Positions 37,821-45,820 of a stretch of 64,000 nucleotides of DNA are shown in pieces (position 1 is the stretch's first letter; the number at the start of each line of letters is the position of its first letter). The position numbers and the translations under genes are program-made. Source of the stretch: Candidatus Gastranaerophilales bacterium (lineage in GTDB: Bacteria; Cyanobacteriota; Vampirovibrionia; Gastranaerophilales; Gastranaerophilaceae); assembly GCA_944324345.1 (NCBI GenBank), contig CALUVT010000003.1, positions 1 to 64,000 on the forward strand, read 5' to 3'. The notes beneath the pieces were generated by a model. The model made no database searches, was not told the DNA's origin, and saw nothing but the letters and a program-made list of their open reading frames with translations.

Positions 37821-39770
37821 ATGTCAGTAAAAGCAATCAATTCGTCAACAGATGTTGTTAGATACAACCGCTCTGAAAAGAAAAAAAACAATCAACATCA
37901 GCAAACATTTACAGGTAGTTTTAACCCCATAGTGATGTTGATGGATGCTATTGATAGAGGAGGTTTTGCAGCCTCATTTATTGCTCAGGACGGTATTGGG
38001 ATGGTTGCTCCGAGAATATACGAGGGACTTAACAGAAACCGTAAGGAAGACGAAAATGGTAAAAAGACTGGACCTTTGAACTGGGAATTTGCCAGAAGAG
38101 AGGGTATTCGAGAAGTTCTCAGCGGTCCGAGTGCTTTTCTTATTCCGCTTGGAATACTTTCTATCATCAAAAGAGTTTCCGGTTCGGCAAACAATGTTCA
38201 TGTTAGCCATATCAAAGCTTTAGGACAAAATTTAACAGAGTATATCGCTAAAAATCCTGAACAACTTAAAAATTCTGTAGAATTAAAGAAGGGATATTAT
38301 GCGAAAGTCTTTGAAAATGCCCTTAGAAATTCTACTGATGAAAGTTTTGTAGAAAATGACGTCAAAAATACCGCCAAAAAATTCGCTGATACGCTTGTTG
38401 AAGTAGAGACAAAACGTGCAAGTAAAAACAGAAAATCTGCAAATGAACTTTATTCAAAGCTTGTTGAAGAATATATGAATATCAGAAAATCCCATGCTGC
38501 TCCGTCAAGTGATGAACTTGGCGTAACTATGAAAATGACTGATGGAGAATTGGGTACAAACATAAGGCGTTTAACACAAAGCTTAACTGATTATACTGGA
38601 GATGTCCTAAATAAAGCTGCTAAGAAAGGAATTTCTCCTGAAAATATTCAGGAATTTATTGCTAAATTTAATAAACAAAGAGCAGGAACAAGAGTATTGT
38701 CGAACTTAGGTATGTGGTCAGCTGTAGTTGTTTTCTACACGTTAATTCCTAAACTTTATAATTTGGGACTTAAACATGACCCTGGCTTAAAAGGTTTGGA
38801 AGATACTCAGGATAACAAAGCTGAAAACAATACAAAACCTGACAAAAAAGCTGCTGATAAAACAGACAAAAAAGGTGATAAGGATGTTTCATTCACCGGG
38901 AACTTTGTTCAAAAACTCGGAGACACAGCCGCAAAAAAAGGTGGAGTTAGTAATATATTAAAAATATTTGAATTTAATGGTGCTTCTATGTCAGTACCTG
39001 CAATGCTTACTTTGTTGTTTGGATTTTGTCTTCCTCCAAGATATGTAAATGCAAAGAGTGACAAAGAAAGAAAAGAAATTTTGGTTCGCGATATATCAAG
39101 CTTCGTAGCCATATTGTTCGGTGCAAAGGCACTTTCAAGAGGTTTTTCAGATATGTTTGCAAAAATTTCCGGACTTGCACTGAATGTAAAACCAAAGAAC
39201 CATTCCGATGGATTGTTCCAAAAAATTAAAAATTACTTTACTGCAGGAGCCGGAGTTGAAGTATTGTCCAGTGAACAAATTGTTTCTAAATATAGCGATT
39301 TAAGTGGTTACAAAGACGGCATAAACGGATTTTTCAAATTCCTACAGGAAAATGGCGGAAATGTTAAAAAAGTTTTGAAACTTGATAAAAAAGTTAAGGA
39401 AAATGCTGACGCAATATTACAACGCTTCAAAAACAAATCACTTAAAGAAGCTACTTTAGAGGAAATTGACGATGCATTCAGAAAAGCAAAAGGCTCTATA
39501 GCTCTTGAAAACATTTATTCAATATTCTCATCAAAAGACAATAAATTTATAAATCGTGCAAAGACTTACAATAGTGCATTTGGATTTGCCTCAACACTTG
39601 TTCTTGTACCGGCATTTATGATGTGGCTTGCAAGATACTGTGAAAAGATGACCAAAAATGCCGTTGAAAAAGAAAAAGCAGAAAAAGAAAAATTGCAACA
39701 AAATGTTTTGGTTCAGAGTGCAAAGTTTATTCCAAGCAACAAGCCTACAATGGCAGGATTTCTCAAATAG
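37821..39770 (+). CDS. large lineage-specific multi-pass membrane protein
   Basis: A 649-residue protein of unknown family. The N-terminus carries QTFTGSFNPIVMLMDAIDRGG, then hydrophobic segments at about 107-121, 294-313, 385-405, 420-440 and 590-608, with charged coiled stretches between. A second FTG motif (DVSFTGNFVQKLGD) follows a Lys/Asp-rich linker near 350-365, so the protein may be two fused copies of an FTG-headed unit. RREGIREVLSGPSAFLIPLG resembles the ALREGLTEVIAIPAYW stretch in the gene at 34342. AGTAGGGAC precedes the ATG. Confidence 0.65.
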   Translation: MSVKAINSSTDVVRYNRSEKKKNNQHQQTFTGSFNPIVMLMDAIDRGGFAASFIAQDGIGMVAPRIYEGLNRNRKEDENGKKTGPLNWEFARREGIREVLSGPSAFLIPLGILSIIKRVSGSANNVHVSHIKALGQNLTEYIAKNPEQLKNSVELKKGYYAKVFENALRNSTDESFVENDVKNTAKKFADTLVEVETKRASKNRKSANELYSKLVEEYMNIRKSHAAPSSDELGVTMKMTDGELGTNIRRLTQSLTDYTGDVLNKAAKKGISPENIQEFIAKFNKQRAGTRVLSNLGMWSAVVVFYTLIPKLYNLGLKHDPGLKGLEDTQDNKAENNTKPDKKAADKTDKKGDKDVSFTGNFVQKLGDTAAKKGGVSNILKIFEFNGASMSVPAMLTLLFGFCLPPRYVNAKSDKERKEILVRDISSFVAILFGAKALSRGFSDMFAKISGLALNVKPKNHSDGLFQKIKNYFTAGAGVEVLSSEQIVSKYSDLSGYKDGINGFFKFLQENGGNVKKVLKLDKKVKENADAILQRFKNKSLKEATLEEIDDAFRKAKGSIALENIYSIFSSKDNKFINRAKTYNSAFGFASTLVLVPAFMMWLARYCEKMTKNAVEKEKAEKEKLQQNVLVQSAKFIPSNKPTMAGFLK

Positions 39771-39788
39771 GAAAGTAAATAGAATATA

Positions 39789-39822
39789 AATAAAGCGGAT
39801 AAGAAAACTTATCCGCTTTATT
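39789..39822. terminator. intrinsic terminator
   Basis: A 15-bp stem (AATAAAGCGGATAAG with its complement, loop AAAA) ending in A/T-rich sequence, shared by the convergent genes at 37821 and 39845. Confidence 0.88.
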
Positions 39823-39844
39823 ATTTATTGATATAAAATCAACA

Positions 39845-40048
39845 CTAATCTTTAATTAAAGCATTAATATCTGCAACCATAGCATCAGGATCGAAGCCGT
39901 GAACTTTTGCTCCTGCTTCTAAGTTTTCAAAATGAGCAGCTGCACATCCTATACAGCCTAAACCATATTTTTGAAAGACTTCAATACTTTCAGGGCACTG
40001 TTGAACAATGTCCATAATGTTCATATCTTTTGTGATTTTTCCTGCCAT
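39845..40048 (-). CDS. DUF1858 small CxxC protein
   Basis: A 67-residue protein matching DUF1858: ITKDMNIMDIVQQCPESIEVFQKYGLGCIGCAAAHFENLEAGAKVHG-type, with C32-xx-C35 and an earlier C18. Such domains occur beside hybrid-cluster proteins and in disulfide or sulfur relay contexts; the function is not settled. AAGGAG precedes the ATG. Confidence 0.85.
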   Translation of the reverse strand: MAGKITKDMNIMDIVQQCPESIEVFQKYGLGCIGCAAAHFENLEAGAKVHGFDPDAMVADINALIKD

Positions 40049-40125
40049 AATAATTCTCCTTATATTGACTTAATTTTTCCTGTCATTAAATATATTATAC
40101 AATAAAAATAGAAGGAAGTATAAAT

Positions 40126-40284
40126 ATGGAATTTTTGAAAAATCTATTCAAAGATGATGAAAAAGTAATTGGTCTTTGTGCGCTAAAAAAGCGTGAAAAG
40201 AGGGTTTTCTCATTCACGCCTGCATTTTCTGAATCCAATCTTATATACAAAACAAATTACTCTCAGAATATTTTCTTAAATTAG
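40126..40284 (+). CDS. 52-residue small protein, unrecognised
   Basis: A frame of 52 codons beginning MEFLKNLFKDDEKVIGLC, with AAGGAAG eight bases before the ATG and an AT-rich promoter-like stretch further upstream. The first 16 residues are amphipathic, the rest basic. It ends four bases inside the 3' end of the minus-strand gene at 40281. Good ribosome binding site but no known family; it could be a chance frame. Confidence 0.4.
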   Translation: MEFLKNLFKDDEKVIGLCALKKREKRVFSFTPAFSESNLIYKTNYSQNIFLN

Positions 40285-40493
40285 CATTGAATATCCAATC
40301 TGTTGGCGACTGGAGAAACGCTCATGCCAATAGCTTTAAAATACTCATTATCTGCTGTTTTAGGGTGATTTGCATTGTAAACTCCATTATTTACAGCATT
40401 TGCAACAAACCTATTTGCACGCACAGGTTTTTCAAAATTAAAACCGCCATTAATTCGTGGTAAACTTGGATTGAAATTAACTGTATTAAACAT
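40281..40493 (-). CDS. small protein with YNxNHP motif, copy 1
   Basis: A 70-residue polar protein starting MFNTVNFNPSLPRING, containing VYNANHPKTADNEYF. The ATG at 40493 has GAGGG five bases upstream; the TTG at 40505 lies before that site. The YNxNHPxxA motif recurs in the next gene. No signal peptide or membrane segment. Not a family I recognise. Confidence 0.55.
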   Translation of the reverse strand: MFNTVNFNPSLPRINGGFNFEKPVRANRFVANAVNNGVYNANHPKTADNEYFKAIGMSVSPVANRLDIQC

Positions 40494-40579
40494 AATTACC
40501 CTCAATTTTTCCCATTACATATTAATAAAGTATTTTTTTACAAAAAAATTGCTTCAAATGCATAAATTATTAAGAAAAA

Positions 40580-40786
40580 TTAAGCAAGTAAATCTAAATT
40601 TCTTGCTTGTGTGGCACTACCAGCAACTCTAGGATGATTTAAATTGTATTCTTCATTGTCCTGACGGGCAAAAAGTCCACTGTTAAATTCGTTTTGAACA
40701 CCTTTATTCTGTCTGTCATTTTCAAACAAATTAACAGCATTAACCCTAAAAATATTATTCGGTTGTATTCTATCAATTCCGTTCAT
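40580..40786 (-). CDS. small protein with YNxNHP motif, copy 2
   Basis: A 68-residue polar, Asn-rich protein starting MNGIDRIQPNNIF, with EYNLNHPRVAGSATQA. It shares the YNxNHP[K/R]xA motif and general layout with the gene at 40281, 86 bp downstream, so the pair is a divergent tandem duplication. Only a weak ribosome binding site is visible. Function unknown. Confidence 0.5.
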   Translation of the reverse strand: MNGIDRIQPNNIFRVNAVNLFENDRQNKGVQNEFNSGLFARQDNEEYNLNHPRVAGSATQARNLDLLA

Positions 40787-40860
40787 AACTCTATTATTAA
40801 TAAAAACGAAATTAAAACAACATTTTCAAAAACAAAAAAATTCTTTACAAAATTAACAAA

Positions 40861-41376
40861 TTATTGATCACTCTCGTGATGATCATTATCTTTCATTAAT
40901 TTTGCAAAATCAGAAGGTTTAATGCTTTGAACGAATTTTTTAAATTCTTGAGCTTCCTCCTCATCTTTTGCCGAATCTGTTGAAACAGAGCCGTTTGAAA
41001 TAACATTTGCGGTAACAAATATTGGAGCATCAACTCTTATCGCAACAGCAATAGCATCAGAAGGTCTTGAATCTATTTCCAAAACATTTCCGTCATCATT
41101 TGTTAAGAATAGTGTTGCATAATAAGTATCTTTTTCAACATCGTTAATCTCTATTTTATCAAGTTTATAACCTGTTTTTTCTATAATATTAATAATTAAG
41201 TCGTGAGTCATCGGACGTGCAACAGAGAGATTTTCAATCTTCCTGATAATTGCACTTGCCTCAGCTGAACCTATCCAGATAGGCAAAGCTTTTCTGTTTT
41301 CTTTATCATGTAAAACAACAATGGGAGAACCTGTTCTAGTATCAAGAGCGATTCCCATTACTTTCATCTCAATCAT
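40861..41376 (-). CDS. bifunctional nuclease family protein (DUF151)
   Basis: A 171-residue protein: MIEMKVMGIALDTRTGSPIVVL, LPIWIGSAEASAI, RPMTHDLIINII, and SRPSDAIAVAIRVDAPIFV, all BFN hallmarks. The C-terminus has an acidic helical tail (about 130-171). Family members have RNase/DNase activity in plants and a possible role in nucleotide or stress metabolism in bacteria. An ATG six codons upstream (41394) is possible; relatives begin at MIEMKV. Confidence 0.88.
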   Translation of the reverse strand: MIEMKVMGIALDTRTGSPIVVLHDKENRKALPIWIGSAEASAIIRKIENLSVARPMTHDLIINIIEKTGYKLDKIEINDVEKDTYYATLFLTNDDGNVLEIDSRPSDAIAVAIRVDAPIFVTANVISNGSVSTDSAKDEEEAQEFKKFVQSIKPSDFAKLMKDNDHHESDQ

Positions 41377-41451
41377 AATCTCATAACCTTTCATTTACTT
41401 TAAGAATATTTTACTATAAATAAATCTTCAAGTAAAACAGTAATAAAAGGA

Positions 41452-41480
41452 TTTACGAAAAAAAATATTTATGATAGAAT
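41452..41480 (+). promoter_or_regulatory. promoter of tRNA-Ser
   Basis: TTTACG (41452-41457), 17 bases, TAGAAT (41475-41480), placed 29 bp before the mature tRNA 5' end. Confidence 0.5.
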
Positions 41481-41509
41481 AACATTATCCGCATGAAACA
41501 TGCAGCTAT

Positions 41510-41598
41510 GGAGTAGTGGCCGAGTGGCTGAAGGCGGCACCCTGCTAAGGTGTTATGTGGGGCAACCTGCATCCAGGGTTCAAATCCCTGCTGCTCCG
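41510..41598 (+). tRNA. tRNA-Ser(GCU)
   Basis: An 89-base type II tRNA. Acceptor GGAGTAG pairs with CTGCTCC (one G-U), discriminator G at 41598. The anticodon loop CTGCTAA gives anticodon GCU, decoding AGC/AGU. A long variable arm is present, as in serine tRNAs, and the T arm is CAGGG-TTCAAAT-CCCTG. The CCA end is not encoded. Confidence 0.96.
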
Positions 41599-41600
41599 TA

Positions 41601-41634
41601 TAAAACTCCGAAACTAAAAAGTTTCGGAGTTTTA
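41601..41634 (+). terminator. terminator after tRNA-Ser
   Basis: TAAAACTCCGAAAC pairs with GTTTCGGAGTTTTA around a six-base A-rich loop, starting two bases after the tRNA. Confidence 0.9.
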
Positions 41635-41659
41635 TTATTTGTTTTAATTTTTATTTATA

Positions 41660-41781
41660 AAAACAGAAACGGGGATATTTGCAAATGCGGAAAAGAGTAT
41701 GGCGTTGACTCTGCAACATGGTTTGAAAATCAAGAGCTTCCTTCCGGAACTTGTTGTAGTGCTTACTACTTAACGAAATAA
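41660..41781 (+). pseudogene. decayed 3' end of a pilin-like gene
   Basis: About 40 codons directly after the tRNA terminator, reading NGDICKCGKEYG...LPSGTCCSAYYLTK and a stop. This matches the C-terminus of pilin B (NGNVCRCSKDAG...LSGACCSATKLYSN) and, more loosely, pilin A (SGCSAKYLLE). There is no start codon, no FTLAEV leader and no globular part. The open frame continues upstream through the tRNA only by accident. A remnant of recombination at the tRNA gene is the simplest reading. Confidence 0.7.
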
Positions 41782-41812
41782 AAAACTTTTAAATCCACGA
41801 TATTTCCAAGCC

Positions 41813-42217
41813 CTATTTTGGATTATCATTCGATTGAAAAGTTTGTTTTATATACTCCAAATCAATTTGTTCAGGATCAAAAGCACAAGGAATACTCTCC
41901 TCTTTCAGATAAATAATTCCCCATTTATTTAATTCAACTATTGCTGGAATTAGTTTTTTCCCGCGTTCAGTAAGTGAATATTCCGTTTTGGGCGGTACAA
42001 CAGGATACAATTTTCTATTTATTATTCCATCAGCTTCCAATTCTTTAAGTTGTTGTATAAGCATTTTAGGGGTTGCATGTGATATTAGTTTTTGGAGTTC
42101 ACTATATCTTAAAGTCTTGTTTATCAAATGCCCGATGATAACACCCTTATATTTCCCGCCAATTATTTCCATCGTCGCCTCTAAGGGACATTTGTATTCT
42201 GCATTCTTTTTTTTCAT
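41813..42217 (-). CDS. HxlR-family transcriptional regulator
   Basis: A 134-residue winged-helix regulator: YKCPLEATMEIIGGKYKGVIIGHL with the conserved redox-relevant Cys near residue 9, LRYSELQKLISHATPKMLIQQLKELEADGII, and EYSLTERGKKLIP. HxlR proteins respond to aldehydes, quinones or thiol stress. Start at 42217 is supported by GAGG seven bases upstream; the annotatable frame extends four codons further. Divergent from a metallo-beta-lactamase-fold gene, its probable target. Confidence 0.9.
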   Translation of the reverse strand: MKKKNAEYKCPLEATMEIIGGKYKGVIIGHLINKTLRYSELQKLISHATPKMLIQQLKELEADGIINRKLYPVVPPKTEYSLTERGKKLIPAIVELNKWGIIYLKEESIPCAFDPEQIDLEYIKQTFQSNDNPK

Positions 42218-42232
42218 AATATTCCTCAATAC

Positions 42233-42246
42233 TTACTTTTTAGTAA
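42233..42246. promoter_or_regulatory. candidate HxlR operator
   Basis: TTACT-TTTT-AGTAA is a perfect 5-4-5 dyad just upstream of the regulator start, with an additional TACT one unit before. The HxlR protein YodB is known to bind TACT/AGTA half-sites, so this is a plausible autoregulatory site. Confidence 0.4.
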
Positions 42247-42337
42247 CTATTATACATAAAAGTATATATTATACAAATAAGTAAATTCTTGTAAAAAAGT
42301 AAAACATATTTTAAAATATACAAAAAGGAGGGTAAAC

Positions 42338-43123
42338 ATGAAAATAACACAAATTAGAAATGCAACTATCATAGTCAATTTTAACAATATAACATTTTTA
42401 GTAGATCCTTGGCTTGCTCCAAAAGATTCAATGCCCGGGTTTGATTCTGCAATAAACTCTCAGATAAGACAGCCAAGAGTAGAACTTCCTTGTAAAATTA
42501 ATGAAATTCCACGAACAGATGCAGTTATTGTAACCCATATTCACCCTGACCATTGGGATGAATACGCTGAGGACTATTTGAATAAAGAAATACAAATATT
42601 TGTCCAATCAGATATTGATAGAGACTATTTAAATTCCAGAGGGTTTATAAATGTAGAAGTACTATCAGATAAAGGTACTGAGTTTAAAGGTATAAGTTTG
42701 TATAAAACCTACTGTCAACACGGGAAAAGAGAAACTATAAAACCAATTTGTGAACAAATTGGAATGCCTTATGATTCTATGGGAGTAGTTTTTAAGTCAA
42801 AGGGTGAAAAAACTTTATACATTGCCGGGGATACAATATGGTGTGAAGAAGTTGAAAATGCTTTGCACAAATACAATCCTGACGTTGTTGTTGTAAATGC
42901 TTGTGGAGCAACTGTTTTAAGCGGTGAAAGAATAATTATGAATATAGAAGATGTTGATAAAGTAATAAAAAACACAAACAACACAACCACAATAATAGCC
43001 AGCCATATGGACACAGTTAGTCATTTAACGGTTACTAGAGAAGATTTAAAAGAATATACTAAGAGTAATCATATAACGAACTTACTCATTCCTGCGGATG
43101 GAGAAACAATAGAAATTAAATAG
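42338..43123 (+). CDS. metallo-beta-lactamase-fold hydrolase, UlaG-like
   Basis: A 261-residue hydrolase: VDPWLAP near the start, the metal motif HIHPDH at 67-72, YIAGDTIW near 163, and a final SHMDTV as the last metal ligand. This arrangement fits the UlaG/YtnP branch of MBL-fold enzymes. Substrate unknown. AAGGAGG precedes the ATG. Next to a divergent HxlR gene and upstream of a flavoprotein. Confidence 0.88.
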   Translation: MKITQIRNATIIVNFNNITFLVDPWLAPKDSMPGFDSAINSQIRQPRVELPCKINEIPRTDAVIVTHIHPDHWDEYAEDYLNKEIQIFVQSDIDRDYLNSRGFINVEVLSDKGTEFKGISLYKTYCQHGKRETIKPICEQIGMPYDSMGVVFKSKGEKTLYIAGDTIWCEEVENALHKYNPDVVVVNACGATVLSGERIIMNIEDVDKVIKNTNNTTTIIASHMDTVSHLTVTREDLKEYTKSNHITNLLIPADGETIEIK

Positions 43124-43140
43124 TAATACATATAAAAAAG

Positions 43141-43168
43141 TTGTCAAGCAATGCTTATAGGGTATAAT
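43141..43168 (+). promoter_or_regulatory. promoter of the flavoprotein gene, with inverted repeat
   Basis: TTGTCA (43141-43146), 16 bases, TATAAT (43163-43168). ATGCTTAT in the spacer (43151-43158) pairs with ATAAGCAT at 43181-43188, 22 bp further on. AATATAAG[C/T]ATTTGCTA recurs at the hydrolase promoter (44745), which suggests a common regulator, probably the LysR protein. Confidence 0.55.
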
Positions 43169-43257
43169 TTTTTATACAATATAAGCATTTGCTAATTTCT
43201 TAAAATCTGATAAACTTGCTTTATATAGTTAATTGTATTTTTAAAGAAGAGGTAAAT

Positions 43258-43797
43258 ATGGGTAAAAATGTTTTAATTATTTCAACGAGCTTAAGAAACG
43301 GCAGTAACTCGGAAGTTCTTGCCAAAGAAACTGAAAAAGGAGCAAAAGATGCAGGCCACAATGTTGAATTTGTTTCTCTTAAAGAAAAAAACATCCAATT
43401 TTGTAAAGGCTGCTTGGCTTGCCAAAAATTAAAACATTGCGTAATTGACGATGATGCAAATGTTATAACAGAAAAAATGCTGAATGCAGATGTTATAGTC
43501 TGGGCTACTCCCGTTTATTATTACGAAATGAGCGGTCAAATGAAAACAATCATAGACAGAGCGAACCCTCTATTTGCAAGCAATTACAAATTCAGAGAAG
43601 TTTATCTTATAACAACAAGTGCAGACGGAGATGATGCAATTCAACCTGTTATTAATGGATTAAATGGTTGGATTGCTTGCTTCAATGGAGTTAAACTTTG
43701 CGGATATATCAGCGGCGGAGGACTTAATGGTCCTGCGGAAATAAACAACAATGAAAAACTTCTTGAAAAAGCTTATAATCTTGGAAAAAGTATATAA
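43258..43797 (+). CDS. iron-sulfur flavoprotein / NADPH-dependent FMN reductase family
   Basis: A 179-residue flavodoxin-fold protein: ISTSLRNGSNSE binds the FMN phosphate, and ATPVYYYEMSGQMKTIIDR is the family core. FCKGCLACQKLKHC has the CxxCxxCx5C spacing of compact cluster sites in Isf-type flavoproteins. Start is the ATG at 43258 after AGAGG; the longer frame is leader. Likely an electron donor or detoxifying reductase in this HxlR/LysR island. Confidence 0.87.
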   Translation: MGKNVLIISTSLRNGSNSEVLAKETEKGAKDAGHNVEFVSLKEKNIQFCKGCLACQKLKHCVIDDDANVITEKMLNADVIVWATPVYYYEMSGQMKTIIDRANPLFASNYKFREVYLITTSADGDDAIQPVINGLNGWIACFNGVKLCGYISGGGLNGPAEINNNEKLLEKAYNLGKSI

Positions 43798-43798
43798 G

Positions 43799-44692
43799 TT
43801 AAGAAATAAATTTTCTGTACAACTTTTCAAGAAAAATCTTAGATGCCGGAGAAAATACCTGATTTTTTTTCCACACAATGTCAAGCTTGGATTCGAGTTT
43901 TGGACTGAGAGGCCTGAAACATATATCACTGTTGTTTGTTACATCAACCAGCTTATCCAGAGTAACTGCGTAACCCATCCCAACATTAACCATAATTGCC
44001 GCATTATAAACGAGATTATATGTAGCAACTATGTTTAGTGTTTCAAAGCTTTTTCCAAACCAATCAAGAAAACCGCTGTCACAAGAGTACTTTTTTGACA
44101 TTTGTCGGGATGCTATAATAGGTTTGTCAACAATATCTTCAAGAGTTATGAAACTCTTTTCCGCCAATGGACTGTCTTTTTTCATAATGACACCCCAAAC
44201 ATCTTTTTGAGGAATTGTAATGTTGTCATACTTAGACAAATCTATGGGTTGAATCAGTACACCAAAATCAAACAGACCTTTATCTAATTTTTCTGTAACA
44301 TCTTCTGCATTGCCACTGTATATATGAAATTTGATATCCGGGTATTCCTCCCTAAGCTCTTTCATAACCTCAGCAATGTACTTCATTGATTCCGTCTCAC
44401 CACAACCAATATAAATATCTCCTCCAACTATATCGTTCATAGATTTTAGCTCGGACTCGGTTTTTTCAACCATTTCAACAATTTCTTGAGCTCGTTTTCG
44501 AAGCATAACACCTTCCGGGGTAAGAGTTACATGAGACTTTCCCCTAATTAAAAGTTTTTGTCCGAGCTCCTTTTCCAAATCCTGAAGCTGTCTTGATAAA
44601 GTTGGTTGAGTTAAATGTAAATAATTTGCAGCACCGGTTATACTCGATTCTCTTGCAACTGCCAAAAAATATCTCAAAACCCTTAGTTCCAT
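43799..44692 (-). CDS. LysR-family transcriptional regulator
   Basis: A 297-residue LTTR: N-terminal helix-turn-helix (SSITGAANYLHLTQPTLSRQLQDLEKELG) and a two-lobed effector domain (about 90-295). Divergent from the alpha/beta-hydrolase gene and convergent with the flavoprotein gene (1 bp gap). Both neighbours carry the same AATATAAGYATTTGCTA element in their promoters and may form its regulon. Effector unknown. Confidence 0.93.
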   Translation of the reverse strand: MELRVLRYFLAVARESSITGAANYLHLTQPTLSRQLQDLEKELGQKLLIRGKSHVTLTPEGVMLRKRAQEIVEMVEKTESELKSMNDIVGGDIYIGCGETESMKYIAEVMKELREEYPDIKFHIYSGNAEDVTEKLDKGLFDFGVLIQPIDLSKYDNITIPQKDVWGVIMKKDSPLAEKSFITLEDIVDKPIIASRQMSKKYSCDSGFLDWFGKSFETLNIVATYNLVYNAAIMVNVGMGYAVTLDKLVDVTNNSDICFRPLSPKLESKLDIVWKKNQVFSPASKIFLEKLYRKFIS

Positions 44693-44706
44693 AAGCTAAT
44701 GGTAAT

Positions 44707-44760
44707 ATTTTTAATTATGCTTGTCAAGTATTTTTAATTATGTAATATAAGTATTTGCTA
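44707..44760 (+). promoter_or_regulatory. hydrolase promoter with direct repeats in the LysR intergenic region
   Basis: ATTTTTAATTATG occurs twice (44707-44719, 44730-44742; 23 bp apart). TTGTCA (44721-44726), 16 bases, TAATAT (44743-44748) forms a promoter. AATATAAGTATTTGCTA spans its -10. Repeats at two-turn spacing in a divergent LysR region are typical regulator sites. Confidence 0.5.
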
Positions 44761-44813
44761 TTTTTTAAATATGGTAAATAATAAAGGAAGATGTAATAAA
44801 AAAAGAGGGAAAA

Positions 44814-45692
44814 ATGGAAATAATAAGAGTAAACACCCCAAGAGGACTGGAACTAAAAGGAGCCATGTGGGGAGACAATAGTTTTGATACGGTTGTTATA
44901 ATGATGAGCGGAATTTGCAGTAACGTGTTTCAAAATGACCTTTTACCTGCTACCGGAGAACTTTTAGAGGCTAATAAAATTGCCTTCATTGCAGGACATG
45001 CAATGGATGCTTTTTCTATGATTGCTTACTCAGATTTAAAAAATAAAAAGCAAGTTTATACAGGTGTAGTATTTGATGAATTTAATTACGTGTATGAAGA
45101 CGTCGAATCCTACGTAAAATACGCACAGGAGCTTGGTTTCAAAAACATTATACTTGCAGGGCATTCCCTTGGTTCTAACAAAATAATCAATTATTTGGGC
45201 AATACAAAAGACAATTTTGTCAATTATTTTATCGTAACGTCACCTGTTGATTTAAGCTATTGGTGGAAGGTCATGCCTGATATGGATAAGTGTCTGAAAG
45301 CCGCACAAAAATTTGTTGAGGACGGGCAACCTAATGCAATTATTCCGTATGTTTTTGGAGGATTTTCTCCAATGAGCGCACAAACTGTATTGAACTTTTA
45401 TAATGCCGAAAATCTTAAAAATTGTCCGGTTATAACTAATGACGGTGAAACAAATTCTTTAAAATCTATTAAAATAAACGGAGCATTCATAATAGGTGGA
45501 AAAGACAATATGGCAGATGGTAATCCCAAAGGCTTTTTGGAAAGGATAAATTCATATTGTAATCATCCGGGAAATAACAGAATAGTTGTAGTCGATGGAG
45601 CATCACACGTTTTTTATAACAAGCACAACGAATACGCATCCGCAATTCTTGAATGTGTAGAAAACGTTGTATCTTCAACAATAAGCATTTAA
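44814..45692 (+). CDS. alpha/beta-hydrolase
   Basis: A 292-residue alpha/beta-hydrolase. The nucleophile elbow is GHSLGS near residue 120, the acid probably in GGKDNMADG near 230, the histidine in GASHVFY near 265. It resembles the DUF1749 group. No signal peptide. Substrate unknown; regulation by the divergent LysR protein is likely. Confidence 0.83.
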   Translation: MEIIRVNTPRGLELKGAMWGDNSFDTVVIMMSGICSNVFQNDLLPATGELLEANKIAFIAGHAMDAFSMIAYSDLKNKKQVYTGVVFDEFNYVYEDVESYVKYAQELGFKNIILAGHSLGSNKIINYLGNTKDNFVNYFIVTSPVDLSYWWKVMPDMDKCLKAAQKFVEDGQPNAIIPYVFGGFSPMSAQTVLNFYNAENLKNCPVITNDGETNSLKSIKINGAFIIGGKDNMADGNPKGFLERINSYCNHPGNNRIVVVDGASHVFYNKHNEYASAILECVENVVSSTISI

Positions 45693-45820
45693 AAAATGGC
45701 ATAATATATCTAACAAGCATTTTTTAGTTTTGGTCAAACACAAATTCAATTTCTTACATTTACAAAACAGATATTTCATGCAAAAATATTGACGGAATCT
45801 TTTTAAAGCTGGATTATATT

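Noticed and set aside
41500-41781. A 93-codon open frame running through the tRNA-Ser gene.
   Set aside because: Its first half is tRNA and terminator sequence; only the last 40 codons have protein-like similarity, recorded as a pilin pseudogene.
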